NCBI GenBank assembly: GCA_964498075.1
Contig: CAZCGA010000010.1
Coordinates: forward strand, 16,088 to 80,087
Direction: 5' to 3'
DNA length: 64,000 nucleotides
Origin: CAZCGA01 sp964498075
Lineage (GTDB): Bacteria; Desulfobacterota; Binatia; HRBIN30
Position 1 is the first letter of the stretch. Each line of letters begins with the position of its first letter. Both the position numbers and the translations under genes were made by a program. Under the pieces are notes generated by a model. That model ran no database searches, was not told the DNA's origin, and saw nothing but the letters and a program-made list of their open reading frames with translations. Below are positions 28,066 through 36,378 of the stretch, one piece after another.

Positions 28066-29482
28066 AGACGACACCGGTCAGGCGCTTCTGGTGCAGCGCA
28101 CTCTGCGGCGCGCCGGCTTCCAGGTGAGCCATGTCCCCGATGCGGATTCGTGCCTGCGCCAGGTGCGCCGGTTGCCTCCCACATTCGTTCTGCTCGATCG
28201 GGGTCTCCCTGACGCCGACGGGCTCGATCTGCTGCGCTGCTTGCGCGCCGAAGCCCCCGCGGTGTGCGTCATCATGCTGACCGGTGCCGATGACGCCGCC
28301 GTGGCCGTCGACGCCATGCGCATTGGGGCGTGGGATTACGTTGTCAAGCGTCCGGACCTCTCCCACCTCAACGACCTGCCGCTGGTTCTCGAGCGCAATC
28401 AGGCGCGCCTGCGCCTGTTGCGCGAACACCAAGCCCTCAACGAGTCGGTCCGGGCGTCCGAGGAACGCTTCCGAGATTTGTTCGACAACGCCTCGGACAC
28501 CATCTTTGTCTGCGACTGTGCCGGCGCCTTGCAGCAGGTGAATCAAGCGTTCGTCAATCTCACGGGCCGGGCACACACGGACATTCATGGCCGCAACTTG
28601 AATGACTTCCTGGCTCCGACCAGTCCCACATCCGCGGAGGGCCTCCGCCAGCGCAGCGCGCGGCCCGGGCGCTCACCGACCACCGAGGTTCATCTCGTCG
28701 CCCCAGACGGCGCCAAGACCGTGTTGGACGTGACCACGCGGCCGATTATGACCGCCGGGGAGCTGCGTGGATTTCAAGGCATTGGCCGTGACGTGACCGA
28801 ACGCCGGCAGGTGGAGCAGATGAAGGCCGACTTCCTGGCGATGGTCACCCACGACATGAAGAACCCCGTCAGCATCATCGTCGGCTACTCGGAGATCCTC
28901 CTCAATGACGGTGTTGCCGGCGCGGACTGGCGCGAGATGCTGGTGAGCATCGATTCGAGCGCCCGCGGTCTGCTGCATCTCATCATGAACTTCTTGGATC
29001 TCTCCAAGATCGAGGCGGGCGCGCTCCGCCTGCACCAGGTCGAGAGCAACATCAACGAAATCCTCCACCAAGTGGTGGAGTACCAGAGCCCCTTGGCGCG
29101 CGCCAAGCGGATCGACGTGGTGGAGAACTTCGCGCCGGTGCCGCCGTTGCAGGTGGATCGGAGCCAGATGGACCGTATCTTCGTCAACTTGATCGGGAAC
29201 GCGATCAAGTTTACCCCACCCGCCGGACGTGTCTCCGTCAACACCGCATGCTGCAACGGGACGGTGGAGGTGCGCATCAGTGACACAGGCCCCGGCATCC
29301 CGGCGGAGCACGTGGCGCAACTCTTCGGCAAGTATCAGCGTCTCGCACCCGCGGCGCACACCGAAGGGACCGGGCTCGGCTTGTTCATCGCCAAGTCGAT
29401 GATCGAGGCGCACCACGGCATGGTACGGGTCGAGAGCGCGCCGAACTGTGGCGCGACGTTCATCGTCTCCCTGCCCGTGTGA
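28031..29482 (+). CDS. REC-PAS-histidine kinase hybrid
   Basis: The 483-residue protein has an N-terminal receiver domain (phosphoacceptor Asp in VLLDRGLPDADG, Lys in YVVKRPD), a PAS domain (ERFRDLFDNASDTIF to VTERRQ), a HisKA motif (FLAMVTHDMKNPVSIIVGY) and an HATPase_c domain (NLIGNAIKF, DTGPGIP, GTGLGLF). It has no membrane segment, so it is cytoplasmic. ATG 28031 lies inside the end of the preceding regulator gene. The order kinase, regulator, REC-kinase suggests one phosphorelay in which the membrane kinase signals through the Rcp-like regulator or the REC domain here. Confidence 0.9.
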   Translation: MDQATSDILVVEDDTGQALLVQRTLRRAGFQVSHVPDADSCLRQVRRLPPTFVLLDRGLPDADGLDLLRCLRAEAPAVCVIMLTGADDAAVAVDAMRIGAWDYVVKRPDLSHLNDLPLVLERNQARLRLLREHQALNESVRASEERFRDLFDNASDTIFVCDCAGALQQVNQAFVNLTGRAHTDIHGRNLNDFLAPTSPTSAEGLRQRSARPGRSPTTEVHLVAPDGAKTVLDVTTRPIMTAGELRGFQGIGRDVTERRQVEQMKADFLAMVTHDMKNPVSIIVGYSEILLNDGVAGADWREMLVSIDSSARGLLHLIMNFLDLSKIEAGALRLHQVESNINEILHQVVEYQSPLARAKRIDVVENFAPVPPLQVDRSQMDRIFVNLIGNAIKFTPPAGRVSVNTACCNGTVEVRISDTGPGIPAEHVAQLFGKYQRLAPAAHTEGTGLGLFIAKSMIEAHHGMVRVESAPNCGATFIVSLPV

Positions 29483-29491
29483 GCGATCCGG

Positions 29492-30097
29492 CTAGTCCGC
29501 TACGGGTTTGTACACCAGGTACTGCCACCCTCCAGCAATTGCGTCCTCGGCAATGGGGTCGATCTCCACGCGCGCTTTCTCGAACGCGTCGCCGTCCGTC
29601 CAGTGTGAGAACGAGCCGACGAAGAGCGGATCCTGAAAGCCACGGAATACGACATGCGTGATGTGCCCCGCGGACGCAGCGAGTGCTTGCCACATCCTCT
29701 CTTCCCGCGCTCGCCACGTGCTGCCGTCCCTGACGAGGCGACCGACGGCCCGTGCCGCAATGCTCCCCTCGGGCAGATCCAGCCCCTTGGTTGATGTGAG
29801 TGGCCCGACCAGCTCTACGACCAGCCGCTCCGGCGCGGTCGTGAGCACGGCTCGGGCGCGGCGCTCGAGCGGCGTGCCTTGCAAGTGCTGGCGCGCGCCG
29901 TCGACCGCCTTCCTGCCGTCCCATTCGGAATAGATGAGCCGCTGCAGCGGAGCCGTGGCGACGTAGTAGATCCGATGTGTGACGTAGCCCTGCTTGCGAC
30001 GCAGAATCTGCCACGCTTCGTGGTCGTACTGCGTCCGCTCAGACTCGGCTCCCGCCCTGACGGCAACGGATAGCAGCTCGGCGATCGGTCGCTTCAT
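29492..30097 (-). CDS. Hypothetical protein with two ABM-like (dimeric alpha/beta barrel) units
   Basis: The 201-residue protein begins MKRPIAELL. Two similar stretches, about residues 25-70 (GYVTHRIYYVATAPLQRLIY then SEWDGRKAVDGARQHL) and 140-185 (GHITHVVFRGFQDPLFVGSF then SHWTDGDAFEKAR), resemble the strand-helix pattern of antibiotic-biosynthesis-monooxygenase-like domains, where a short strand is followed by W-x-D/S and a helix. The function is unknown. It is the last gene of the minus-strand group that includes the tRNA modification genes, separated from the next by 115 bases. Confidence 0.55.
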   Translation of the reverse strand: MKRPIAELLSVAVRAGAESERTQYDHEAWQILRRKQGYVTHRIYYVATAPLQRLIYSEWDGRKAVDGARQHLQGTPLERRARAVLTTAPERLVVELVGPLTSTKGLDLPEGSIAARAVGRLVRDGSTWRAREERMWQALAASAGHITHVVFRGFQDPLFVGSFSHWTDGDAFEKARVEIDPIAEDAIAGGWQYLVYKPVAD

Positions 30098-30212
30098 GCG
30101 GCCTACGATTGCTGTTTTTGCCGAATGGGGCAAGCCGTGATGCGGCCTGATCCGTAGTCGTTCGGCCAAAAACTCTCAGATTGCGGCGATCCCCGCGCGG
30201 GAGTGTTCGGGC

Positions 30213-30950
30213 TTACAGCTGGCGAGGCGTGGGCGCGCCACGCACCTCGCGACGCCCCTTCCGTAGCAACGGTATGGAGAGGATCCTCTCCTCGTGCAGA
30301 ATTTCCCAGATGACACCGCGCGGACGCGGATGGAGACTCGGGGCGGCAATCACCTGGTCGGGGGTGATCAGGAAGTCGACCGGGATGTCGTGCCCGCGCA
30401 TGGGCAACCGCTCCTCGATGATTTGCACCGGATGCACGGTGGTCAAAATGGGCGTGTACTCGCGGATCTTGCCCTCCGTGCGCAGTAACGCGTACTCGAG
30501 GTCGCAGTAGCCGTCGCCACGCCCCAAGCGCGCCCCCTGGCGGGTCACCGCCACCGAGCCGCAGATGATCAAATCCACCGGCCGCATCTCCTGTGGCGGC
30601 ATCAAACGCCCGAACTGCATCGCGCCCTTGATGCTCGCCACACGCACGACCTTGGGACCGAGCTTCTCGGGATCCAGCTCGACGAAGCAGCGCTCGCTGC
30701 GCAACCGCGGGATCGCCATGTATACGATCTTCCCGTCGCGCAAAGCGGCACGCCGGATCGACAGCTGCGGGGCGTCGGCATTGATCTTGATCACCTTCGC
30801 CCGCTTCCACATCGGGAGCTCACACAACAGCTGCGCCGCACGGTCGGCGCCCAGAAAATTCGGCACCCGTGCATCGACGCCGGGAAAGCGTGCGACACCA
30901 GCCAGCTTTAGCCGCGTACGAACCTTCTGGCGGATCTCATCCTTGGTCAT
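30213..30950 (-). CDS. 5-formyltetrahydrofolate cyclo-ligase family protein
   Basis: The 245-residue protein carries the diagnostic nucleotide/folate loop GARLGRGDGYCDLEYALL (family pattern G-x-R-x-G-x-G-x-G-Y-x-D). N-terminal features fit the MTHFS fold (KDEIRQKVRTRLK, then KVVRVASIKG), and the C-terminus has TPDQVI. It belongs to a longer subgroup of the family whose members are not all proven to convert 5-formyl-THF to methenyl-THF; other ATP-dependent ligations are possible. ATG 30950 is preferred to a TTG three codons upstream. It follows trmI in the same direction by 45 bases. Confidence 0.75.
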   Translation of the reverse strand: MTKDEIRQKVRTRLKLAGVARFPGVDARVPNFLGADRAAQLLCELPMWKRAKVIKINADAPQLSIRRAALRDGKIVYMAIPRLRSERCFVELDPEKLGPKVVRVASIKGAMQFGRLMPPQEMRPVDLIICGSVAVTRQGARLGRGDGYCDLEYALLRTEGKIREYTPILTTVHPVQIIEERLPMRGHDIPVDFLITPDQVIAAPSLHPRPRGVIWEILHEERILSIPLLRKGRREVRGAPTPRQL

Positions 30951-30995
30951 GAAAAACAAGCTACGAGACGAAAAAAACCGGTACTACAAGCGTGC

Positions 30996-31814
30996 TCAGG
31001 AGTCAAAGGCTTTCTGCGCCGCGGCCGCCGCGTTCCGTCGCGCGACGACGATGAACCCCGTGTGGCCGATCATGCGGTGCTCGGGTCGAATGCTGAGCTG
31101 CTTCACGTGCCAGAAGCGCAGCATCGTTTCGAACAGTTGAACCGCCGCGAAGCCGCCGTGCGCGCGCAGCGCATCGACCAGTTGCTTGACCTGCAGCACC
31201 GTGGGGACGTAGCCGACGATCAGACCGCCCGGCCGTAACGCGGCGGCTGCGGCGGGCAACAAGTGCCAGGGCTCCGCGATGTCGATCGTCATGCGATCGA
31301 CCTCGCGCTCGTCGATGCCGGCTCCGGCGTCGACGACTTTGATGGTCCAGTTCGGTGCCTCTCCGTAGAACTGACGCACGTTGGCCTGCGCCATTTCCGC
31401 GAAGTCCTGCCGCGCTTCGTATGACACCAAGCGCCCCTGCGGCCCCACCGCACGCAACAACGCCATGCTGAGCGCGCCCGGACCGGCGCCGACTTCGATC
31501 ACCGTAGCGCCCGGATAAATGTCGCCCCACAGTAGGATCGGTCCAATGTCCTTGGGGTAGATGACCTGGGCGCGCCGCGGCAGGTTGGGGATCAACTGGG
31601 CAAACGTCGGCCGCAGCACCAGGAACGCTTCCTGCGCGGTGTTGTAGACCGTCCGCCCCTCTTCCAGTCCGATCAGATGATCGGCTTGCACCGTGCCGGC
31701 GCGAATGTGCACGCGCGTGCCGGCTCGCAAGACGCGAAGATACTCGCGCTCCTTCTGGTCGATGAACAATACGGCGTCGCCGGCGCGTAATCGGCCGCTC
31801 TCCGGTGCGTGCAT
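30996..31814 (-). CDS. trmI: tRNA (adenine-N1)-methyltransferase, position 58
   Basis: The 272-residue class I methyltransferase is of the TrmI type. It has the N-terminal small barrel, the QVIYPKDIGPILLWGDIYPG segment that precedes the SAM site, motif I VIEVGAGPGALSM, and the family's long C-terminal part. TrmI makes m1A58 in the T-loop of tRNA. The start at 31814 (MHAPESGRL) is the first ATG after the upstream ttuA stop; the open frame further upstream is antisense to ttuA. It lies 11 bases after ttuA, the enzyme that thiolates position 54, which pairs with A58. Confidence 0.88.
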   Translation of the reverse strand: MHAPESGRLRAGDAVLFIDQKEREYLRVLRAGTRVHIRAGTVQADHLIGLEEGRTVYNTAQEAFLVLRPTFAQLIPNLPRRAQVIYPKDIGPILLWGDIYPGATVIEVGAGPGALSMALLRAVGPQGRLVSYEARQDFAEMAQANVRQFYGEAPNWTIKVVDAGAGIDEREVDRMTIDIAEPWHLLPAAAAALRPGGLIVGYVPTVLQVKQLVDALRAHGGFAAVQLFETMLRFWHVKQLSIRPEHRMIGHTGFIVVARRNAAAAAQKAFDS

Positions 31815-31825
31815 ACCCCCATCTC

Positions 31826-32800
31826 TCAGTGACGGCCGCCCGGCCCGGCTGCCTGGCGTCGGTCGCGCTTGCTTTCGACTTCGCGGGTCAGACTGCAGAA
31901 GGAGCACAGGGAACCGAACGCCGGCATGCCACAGCGCTCGCAGGTCTGGGGTTCCCCGTCGACACCCGGCGCAAACGCCGGACGACCGACCCGCAAGAAC
32001 TCCTGCACGAAGCTGAGCTTGGTGCCGGGCATCGTTGCTTCCAGACGATTCAACACGTCCTTGTAGATCAATTGCGTCGCCCCGACGCTGTTGGGGCACT
32101 CGTCGACGACGTAATCGATGCCGCGCATGAACGCATACACGGCCGTCTCGTATTCGCTGAGCCGAAACAGCGGCTTCACCTTGCGGGCGAACTTCTCATG
32201 AGTCGCCTCCAGAACCGGATGCTGTTTGGCCAGGTGCTTGACTTGCCAGCGCAGCACGTTCCCCAGCAGGCGTGCGGCTTCATCGTCGAGGTTGTGGCCG
32301 GTCGCCAAGACCGGAAAGCCATGCTCGAATGCCACGCGGTCGAAGTAATGGCGCTTGGCCGTGCCGCAGGCCGCACACGCCGGGCGATTCGTGAAGCCCG
32401 CCAACGTTGGGATGGCGAGCCCCTCCTCCTCGAGGCGGACGGTGATCAAACGCAGCCCGCGCCGCTGTGCAAAGTCTTCGGTCTTGGCCGTCGAGTGGTG
32501 CGAGTAAGTCCCGATGCCCAGCGCCAAGTGGACCCCCGCGGTGCGGTACCCGAGCGTACTCAAGACGTCCCACAATGCCAGGCTGTCCTTGCCGCCGGAG
32601 ACGGCCACCAGCACGTCCTCCTCCCGGCTGAACATGTGCTCCTGCTCGATGGCCCGCTGCACCTGGCGTTGGAAGACGAAGATGAAACAGGTGCGGCAGA
32701 AGGCGGCGTTGTGCTGGCGGATCTGAACCTCCGCCTTGCCGCGACAGCGCTTGCACTTCATCGTCTTCTGCAGTCCCAGGTCGTCGATGTGCCGCGTCAA
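31826..32800 (-). CDS. ttuA: tRNA U54 2-sulfurtransferase (TtuA-like)
   Basis: The 324-residue protein has an N-terminal zinc finger (CKRCRG...CRTC), the PP-loop SGGKDSLALW for ATP activation of tRNA, the catalytic/iron-sulfur cysteines CAACG (residues about 130-134) and Cys in DECPNS, and a C-terminal zinc finger (CERCG...CSFC). These features define the TtuA/Ncs6 group. The adjacent sulfur-carrier gene and trmI favour TtuA, which makes 2-thio-ribothymidine at position 54, over Ncs6, which thiolates U34. Its start overlaps the stop of the sulfur-carrier gene by 4 bases. s2T54 is best known from thermophiles, so its presence in this lineage deserves attention. Confidence 0.85.
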   Translation of the reverse strand: MTRHIDDLGLQKTMKCKRCRGKAEVQIRQHNAAFCRTCFIFVFQRQVQRAIEQEHMFSREEDVLVAVSGGKDSLALWDVLSTLGYRTAGVHLALGIGTYSHHSTAKTEDFAQRRGLRLITVRLEEEGLAIPTLAGFTNRPACAACGTAKRHYFDRVAFEHGFPVLATGHNLDDEAARLLGNVLRWQVKHLAKQHPVLEATHEKFARKVKPLFRLSEYETAVYAFMRGIDYVVDECPNSVGATQLIYKDVLNRLEATMPGTKLSFVQEFLRVGRPAFAPGVDGEPQTCERCGMPAFGSLCSFCSLTREVESKRDRRQAAGPGGRH

Positions 32801-32991
32801 CCACCTGAGATCACGTTGCGGATCTCGATGGATTCATCCGCTTCCACGACGTCGTCGTCGCACGCCAGCTCGTCACCGCGGATCACCATGACCGTTCCAG
32901 GCAACAGTCCGAGATGACGCAGAATGTCGCCCACCCGCCGGCGGCCGTCGAGCTCGACCTGCTTGTGCTGTGGTAAGAGCGTGATCTGCAT
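32797..32991 (-). CDS. ttuB: Ubiquitin-like sulfur carrier (TtuB-like)
   Basis: The 64-residue beta-grasp protein begins MQITLLPQHKQVEL and ends VISGG. The C-terminal Gly-Gly is the site adenylated and thiocarboxylated in the MoaD/ThiS/TtuB families. A four-base overlap with ttuA, where it would deliver sulfur, makes TtuB the best name; ThiS and MoaD are the alternatives, but no thiamine or molybdopterin gene is adjacent. The activating E1-like enzyme (TtuC/MoeB) is not in the window. Confidence 0.85.
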   Translation of the reverse strand: MQITLLPQHKQVELDGRRRVGDILRHLGLLPGTVMVIRGDELACDDDVVEADESIEIRNVISGG

Positions 32992-33028
32992 GTGAGGGCT
33001 TCGACAATAGGGAATGCGAAGAAGTGAG

Positions 33029-33631
33029 TCAACGCGAGGCGGGCGCGCGTGGCGCCGCCTGCAGGACGTCCAACAGCCCCGTCAGAATCCGGTGCGTGAG
33101 CCCCCAGATCGTGTGCCCCGCATAGATGAACGCGGGATGCTCGAGCTCCTGTCCTTCGACGGTGTGGCGGAATGTCCCGTGCACCTCACGGCGATGCAAC
33201 GACGCCAGCGGCACCCAGAAGGCGCTTTGCACTTCGTGATGATTGGGCACCAGCTCGACCGGCGCCGTCACGGCGCAGACGAACGGTGTGATGATCAGAT
33301 CCAGCGGTCGCCCACGGCCGATGGCGCGCAAGTCATCGAGGTTTCCAAGCCGCTCGCCGTACCGTTCCAGGTCGACTCCGACCTCCTCGTTTGTTTCGCG
33401 CGCCGCCGTCACGAACAGATCACGGTCGGACGGCTGCTGGCGTCCTCCCGGCAAGGCCATGTGCCCGGACCACGGGTCACCACGGCGATGCGACCGGTGG
33501 ATGACGATGAACTCTGCCCCGTCTTCCGCGTCGCGCAGCACAATCGCCACCGCGGCCCGGGCGAACCCCGTCCCGTCGACCACCGGGGGCCGGTGATGGC
33601 GCAGCCGCTCACGGATGATGTCGATCGTCAT
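33029..33631 (-). CDS. Nudix hydrolase, CoA-diphosphatase-like
   Basis: The 200-residue protein has a Nudix box beginning LPGGRQQPSDRDLF and continuing TAARETNEEVG. The spacing, with Asp after the glycines and Arg-Glu/Glu-Glu later, is that of the NudL/CoA pyrophosphatase group rather than the classical MutT box. It would cleave CoA or acyl-CoA to phosphopantetheine and ADP. ATG 33631 begins MTIDIIRERL, a normal start for the group. It lies 37 bases upstream of ttuB and 23 bases downstream of the isochorismatase-fold gene, in the same direction. Confidence 0.8.
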   Translation of the reverse strand: MTIDIIRERLRHHRPPVVDGTGFARAAVAIVLRDAEDGAEFIVIHRSHRRGDPWSGHMALPGGRQQPSDRDLFVTAARETNEEVGVDLERYGERLGNLDDLRAIGRGRPLDLIITPFVCAVTAPVELVPNHHEVQSAFWVPLASLHRREVHGTFRHTVEGQELEHPAFIYAGHTIWGLTHRILTGLLDVLQAAPRAPASR

Positions 33632-33654
33632 CGAGCCTCCGCGGTCCCCCCGAC

Positions 33655-34275
33655 TCAGGACTGCTGCAGCGCGGCAACCACGTCTTGGCTCGTGGTGACG
33701 GTCGCCAGCAGCGCGAGGATGCGCTCGATCGAAAAGCGGTGCATCTCGTCCGGCACGCTGGCGCAACAGTCCTCGGGCACCACCACGTCGAACAGCCGGT
33801 TGACCGCGCCGCGCACCGTTCCCTCCACGGCGAAGTTGGTCGACACTCCCATCGTCACAATGATAGACCGTCCGAGCGCCCGCAACGTGCCGAAGAGGCT
33901 CGATCCGTATGAGGCATCGATGCTGAGGAAGCGACGGATGACGTAATCGCCGGGTTGCGGTGCGATGGCGGCGTGGACGTCCGCACCCCACGTACCTTCG
34001 AGGAGGATGGGGTTGCGCTTGCCGAAACGGAAGATGGGCGCATTGGTCGTCGGGATCCCGGGCTTGCTCTCCTTGTTTGCGTAGAACACGGGAACCTGTG
34101 CTGTCCGTGCGGCGTCGAGCACCCGGGCGATGTGCTCGATGAGGTGGCGCTCCTGAGCGGCCGCGGCCAGCGCGCCGCCGATGCCTGCCGTCCCGATCTT
34201 CGATTCGTGAAGGAGATCGTTCTGGCACTCGATCACGACGACCGCGGTGCGGTCACGGGGGAGCGTCAAAGCCAT
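33655..34275 (-). CDS. Isochorismatase-fold protein with altered catalytic triad
   Basis: The 206-residue protein has the cysteine-hydrolase (isochorismatase-like) fold, but all three canonical residues differ. The usual Asp in DxQND is Glu (VVVIECQND). The usual Lys is Arg (YVIRRFLS). The usual Cys in the GVxTNxCV motif is Ala (MGVSTNFAVEGTVR). Members without Cys exist (isochorismatases proper), but they keep the Asp and Lys. It may therefore have a different activity or bind without catalysis. Gene order places it first in the minus-strand group that runs into the Nudix and tRNA-modification genes. Confidence 0.8.
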   Translation of the reverse strand: MALTLPRDRTAVVVIECQNDLLHESKIGTAGIGGALAAAAQERHLIEHIARVLDAARTAQVPVFYANKESKPGIPTTNAPIFRFGKRNPILLEGTWGADVHAAIAPQPGDYVIRRFLSIDASYGSSLFGTLRALGRSIIVTMGVSTNFAVEGTVRGAVNRLFDVVVPEDCCASVPDEMHRFSIERILALLATVTTSQDVVAALQQS

Positions 34276-34362
34276 ACGGCAACGAGTCGCTCATCGGCGA
34301 TGCCGGACCGCGATCCGTTCTCGAGACCGCGATGAGCCATACGCCATGAGCCACGAGCGCGG

Positions 34363-34842
34363 TCAGTTGAGTGCTTGTGGGTCGGCGCGCGCAATCAGGG
34401 TGCGCAGCCGTTCGCAGTGGACGTCCTCTTCGCGACACAAGTCGTCGAACAGCCGGGCCGTGCTGGGAAGCGTCTCGGCGAAGTGAACCGCCAGCTCACG
34501 CAAGCGCCGGAAGGAGGTCCGGTGCGACTCGAGATCCTGCACGAGGCGCGCCCAGTGGTTCGAGGCGCCTGGAGGGAGCGGCACTTCGGCCACCGCGGAC
34601 GGAGTCTTCCCCGCCGTTCGTACTGCCTCGCCGAGCCGCTCGACCTGCGTCGCCTCGGCACTGGCCAACTCGTTGAGCGCCTCCTGGCTATAGCTCTGCG
34701 GCGCCATCTCCGCGTGGCGGCCGAGCTGGCGAGCCTGCGTGACGCAGCGCGCGTAGCACTGTTCCAACACCTCCGTCGCTTCGTACCTGGCCGCGGCAGT
34801 CCCGCCGATGACCAGACGCGAAAGCTTGTTCAACACGCCCAT
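34363..34842 (-). CDS. Hypothetical all-helical protein, possibly ferritin-like
   Basis: The 159-residue protein (MGVLNKLSRLVIGG) is predicted helical throughout. Helix patterns with spaced Glu and His (EVLEQCYARC, ASAEATQVERL, CREEDVHCERL) resemble the E-x-x-H carboxylate ligands of ferritin-like four-helix bundles. The match is by pattern only, and no clear pair of EExxH motifs is present. It is divergent from rpoZ, with about 115 bases between them. Confidence 0.5.
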   Translation of the reverse strand: MGVLNKLSRLVIGGTAAARYEATEVLEQCYARCVTQARQLGRHAEMAPQSYSQEALNELASAEATQVERLGEAVRTAGKTPSAVAEVPLPPGASNHWARLVQDLESHRTSFRRLRELAVHFAETLPSTARLFDDLCREEDVHCERLRTLIARADPQALN

Positions 34843-34956
34843 ACGGCGGCGCAACCGTAGTAATCGTCCTCTCCCCTGTCAAGCAGAGGGTGTTCCCGGG
34901 CGGGGTTTCTCCGCTGGCCGATTTTCGCTATAGAGGGGGCTCGATAAGGAGACACC

Positions 34957-35160
34957 ATGGCACGTATCACCGTTGAAGATTGCCTCGAAAAGGTTCCGAA
35001 CCGGTTTGAGCTGGTCCTGCTGGCGGCACGGCGGGCGAAGCAGTTGCTCAAGGGGGCCCGACCGCTGGTCAATAGTGACAACAAAGAGGTTGTCGCCGCC
35101 CTGCGCGAGATTGGTGAAGGCAAGGTCAGTATGCAGTATCCGGAGGCTTCAGAGTCCTGA
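34957..35160 (+). CDS. rpoZ: RNA polymerase omega subunit
   Basis: The 67-residue protein is a typical omega subunit: MARITVEDCLEKVPNRFELV, then the helix VLLAARRAKQLLKG and the segment DNKEVVAALREIGEGKV. It stabilises the beta-prime subunit. The ribosome binding site AAGGAGA precedes the ATG. TATAGA at 34929-34934 is a possible -10 element just upstream. It opens a plus-strand group that continues with dnaJ and rpoH. Confidence 0.95.
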   Translation: MARITVEDCLEKVPNRFELVLLAARRAKQLLKGARPLVNSDNKEVVAALREIGEGKVSMQYPEASES

Positions 35161-35247
35161 GAGACGCGTGCTGGGCCATGAGCTGCCAATCTTCGTCCGC
35201 GAAGGGACCGTGCAGCGCTCAGCACTCGGGAGTCAAGACTCTGCGAG

Positions 35248-36369
35248 ATGGCTGCGAAGGATCTCTATGCGGTGTTGGGAGTGGCGCGCACCGCGACTGC
35301 GGACGAGATCCGGAAGGCCTACCGAAAGCTGGCGCGCCGCCATCACCCGGATGTCAATCCGGGTAACCAGCAAGCCGAAGAACGCTTCAAAGAGATATCC
35401 CACGCCTACGAGGTCTTGAGCGATCCCGAGAAGCGGAAGCTCTACGACCAGTTCGGCATGGAAGGCCTGCAGGCGGGCTTCGACGCCGGGCAAGCGGGGA
35501 CATTCCGCCGCGGGACGCGACGGCGGCAGCCGGGGGCCGAGGAGTTCTTCAGCCAGGGTGGCTTCGGTCAGTACTCGAGCTTCGACGACCTCTTCGCCGA
35601 TGCCCTTGGCGGCGCTAGACGATCGGTCCGGCAGTCCGGAGAAGACGCCGAAGCGTCGGTGGAAATCAGCTTGCTCGACGCCATTCGCGGGGTCTCCACG
35701 CAACTCAGCATCAAGCGACCCGAGGCGTGTCACACGTGCGGCGGCTCGGGCAACGATCCCAGCTCGCAGACTGCCTGCCCGGAATGCAAAGGGCAGGGTC
35801 AGGTGCAGATGGGGCGAGGTCCCATCGCGTTCGCCCGCACGTGCCCGCGCTGCAGTGGCAGCGGTCAGATAGGCACGCGCTCCTGCACCGCGTGCAACGG
35901 ACGCGGCGAGACGTCACACCATGAACGCCTCACCGTGCACATTCCACCCGGCGTCGACACCGGATCGCGCGTCCGGGTCGCCGGCAAGGGCACCGCCGGC
36001 CACGGCGGCCCGCCGGGCGACCTGTACATCGTCGTCCACGTGCGGCCTCACCCGCTCTTGGAACGGCGCGGCAAAGATCTCTATCTCGACGTCCCCGTCA
36101 CGATCGGCGAGGCGGCCTTGGGTGCGACGATCACCGTGCCCACCCCAGACGGTGACGTGCGCGTGAAGGTGCCCCCGGGCAGCCAGAGCGGCAAGCAGCT
36201 GCGTATCCGCGGTCATGGCGTTCCCGCGTTGAAGAGTGGCGAACGCGGCGATCTCTTCATCCGCGTGATGGTGCAAGTGCCCGTTGATGCCAGCGAGAAG
36301 GTACGCGACTCCATTCAGGCGCTGGAAGCCGCGTACGGGAAGGACCTCCGCAGTGGTTTGCGGCTGTAG
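35248..36369 (+). CDS. dnaJ: Chaperone DnaJ (class A, with zinc fingers)
   Basis: The 373-residue protein has an N-terminal J domain with the HPD tripeptide (RRHHPDVNPGN), a short Gly/Phe-poor linker, and four CxxCxGxG zinc repeats (CHTCGGSG, CPECKGQG, CPRCSGSG, CTACNGRG). The C-terminal substrate-binding domains include VTIGEAALGATITVPTPDG. It stimulates DnaK ATPase. The Gly/Phe region is Arg/Gln/Gly-rich rather than classical. A CbpM-like gene follows after 10 bases, which is unusual because CbpM normally accompanies the zinc-less CbpA. Confidence 0.95.
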   Translation: MAAKDLYAVLGVARTATADEIRKAYRKLARRHHPDVNPGNQQAEERFKEISHAYEVLSDPEKRKLYDQFGMEGLQAGFDAGQAGTFRRGTRRRQPGAEEFFSQGGFGQYSSFDDLFADALGGARRSVRQSGEDAEASVEISLLDAIRGVSTQLSIKRPEACHTCGGSGNDPSSQTACPECKGQGQVQMGRGPIAFARTCPRCSGSGQIGTRSCTACNGRGETSHHERLTVHIPPGVDTGSRVRVAGKGTAGHGGPPGDLYIVVHVRPHPLLERRGKDLYLDVPVTIGEAALGATITVPTPDGDVRVKVPPGSQSGKQLRIRGHGVPALKSGERGDLFIRVMVQVPVDASEKVRDSIQALEAAYGKDLRSGLRL

Positions 36370-36378
36370 AGGCTGTGC

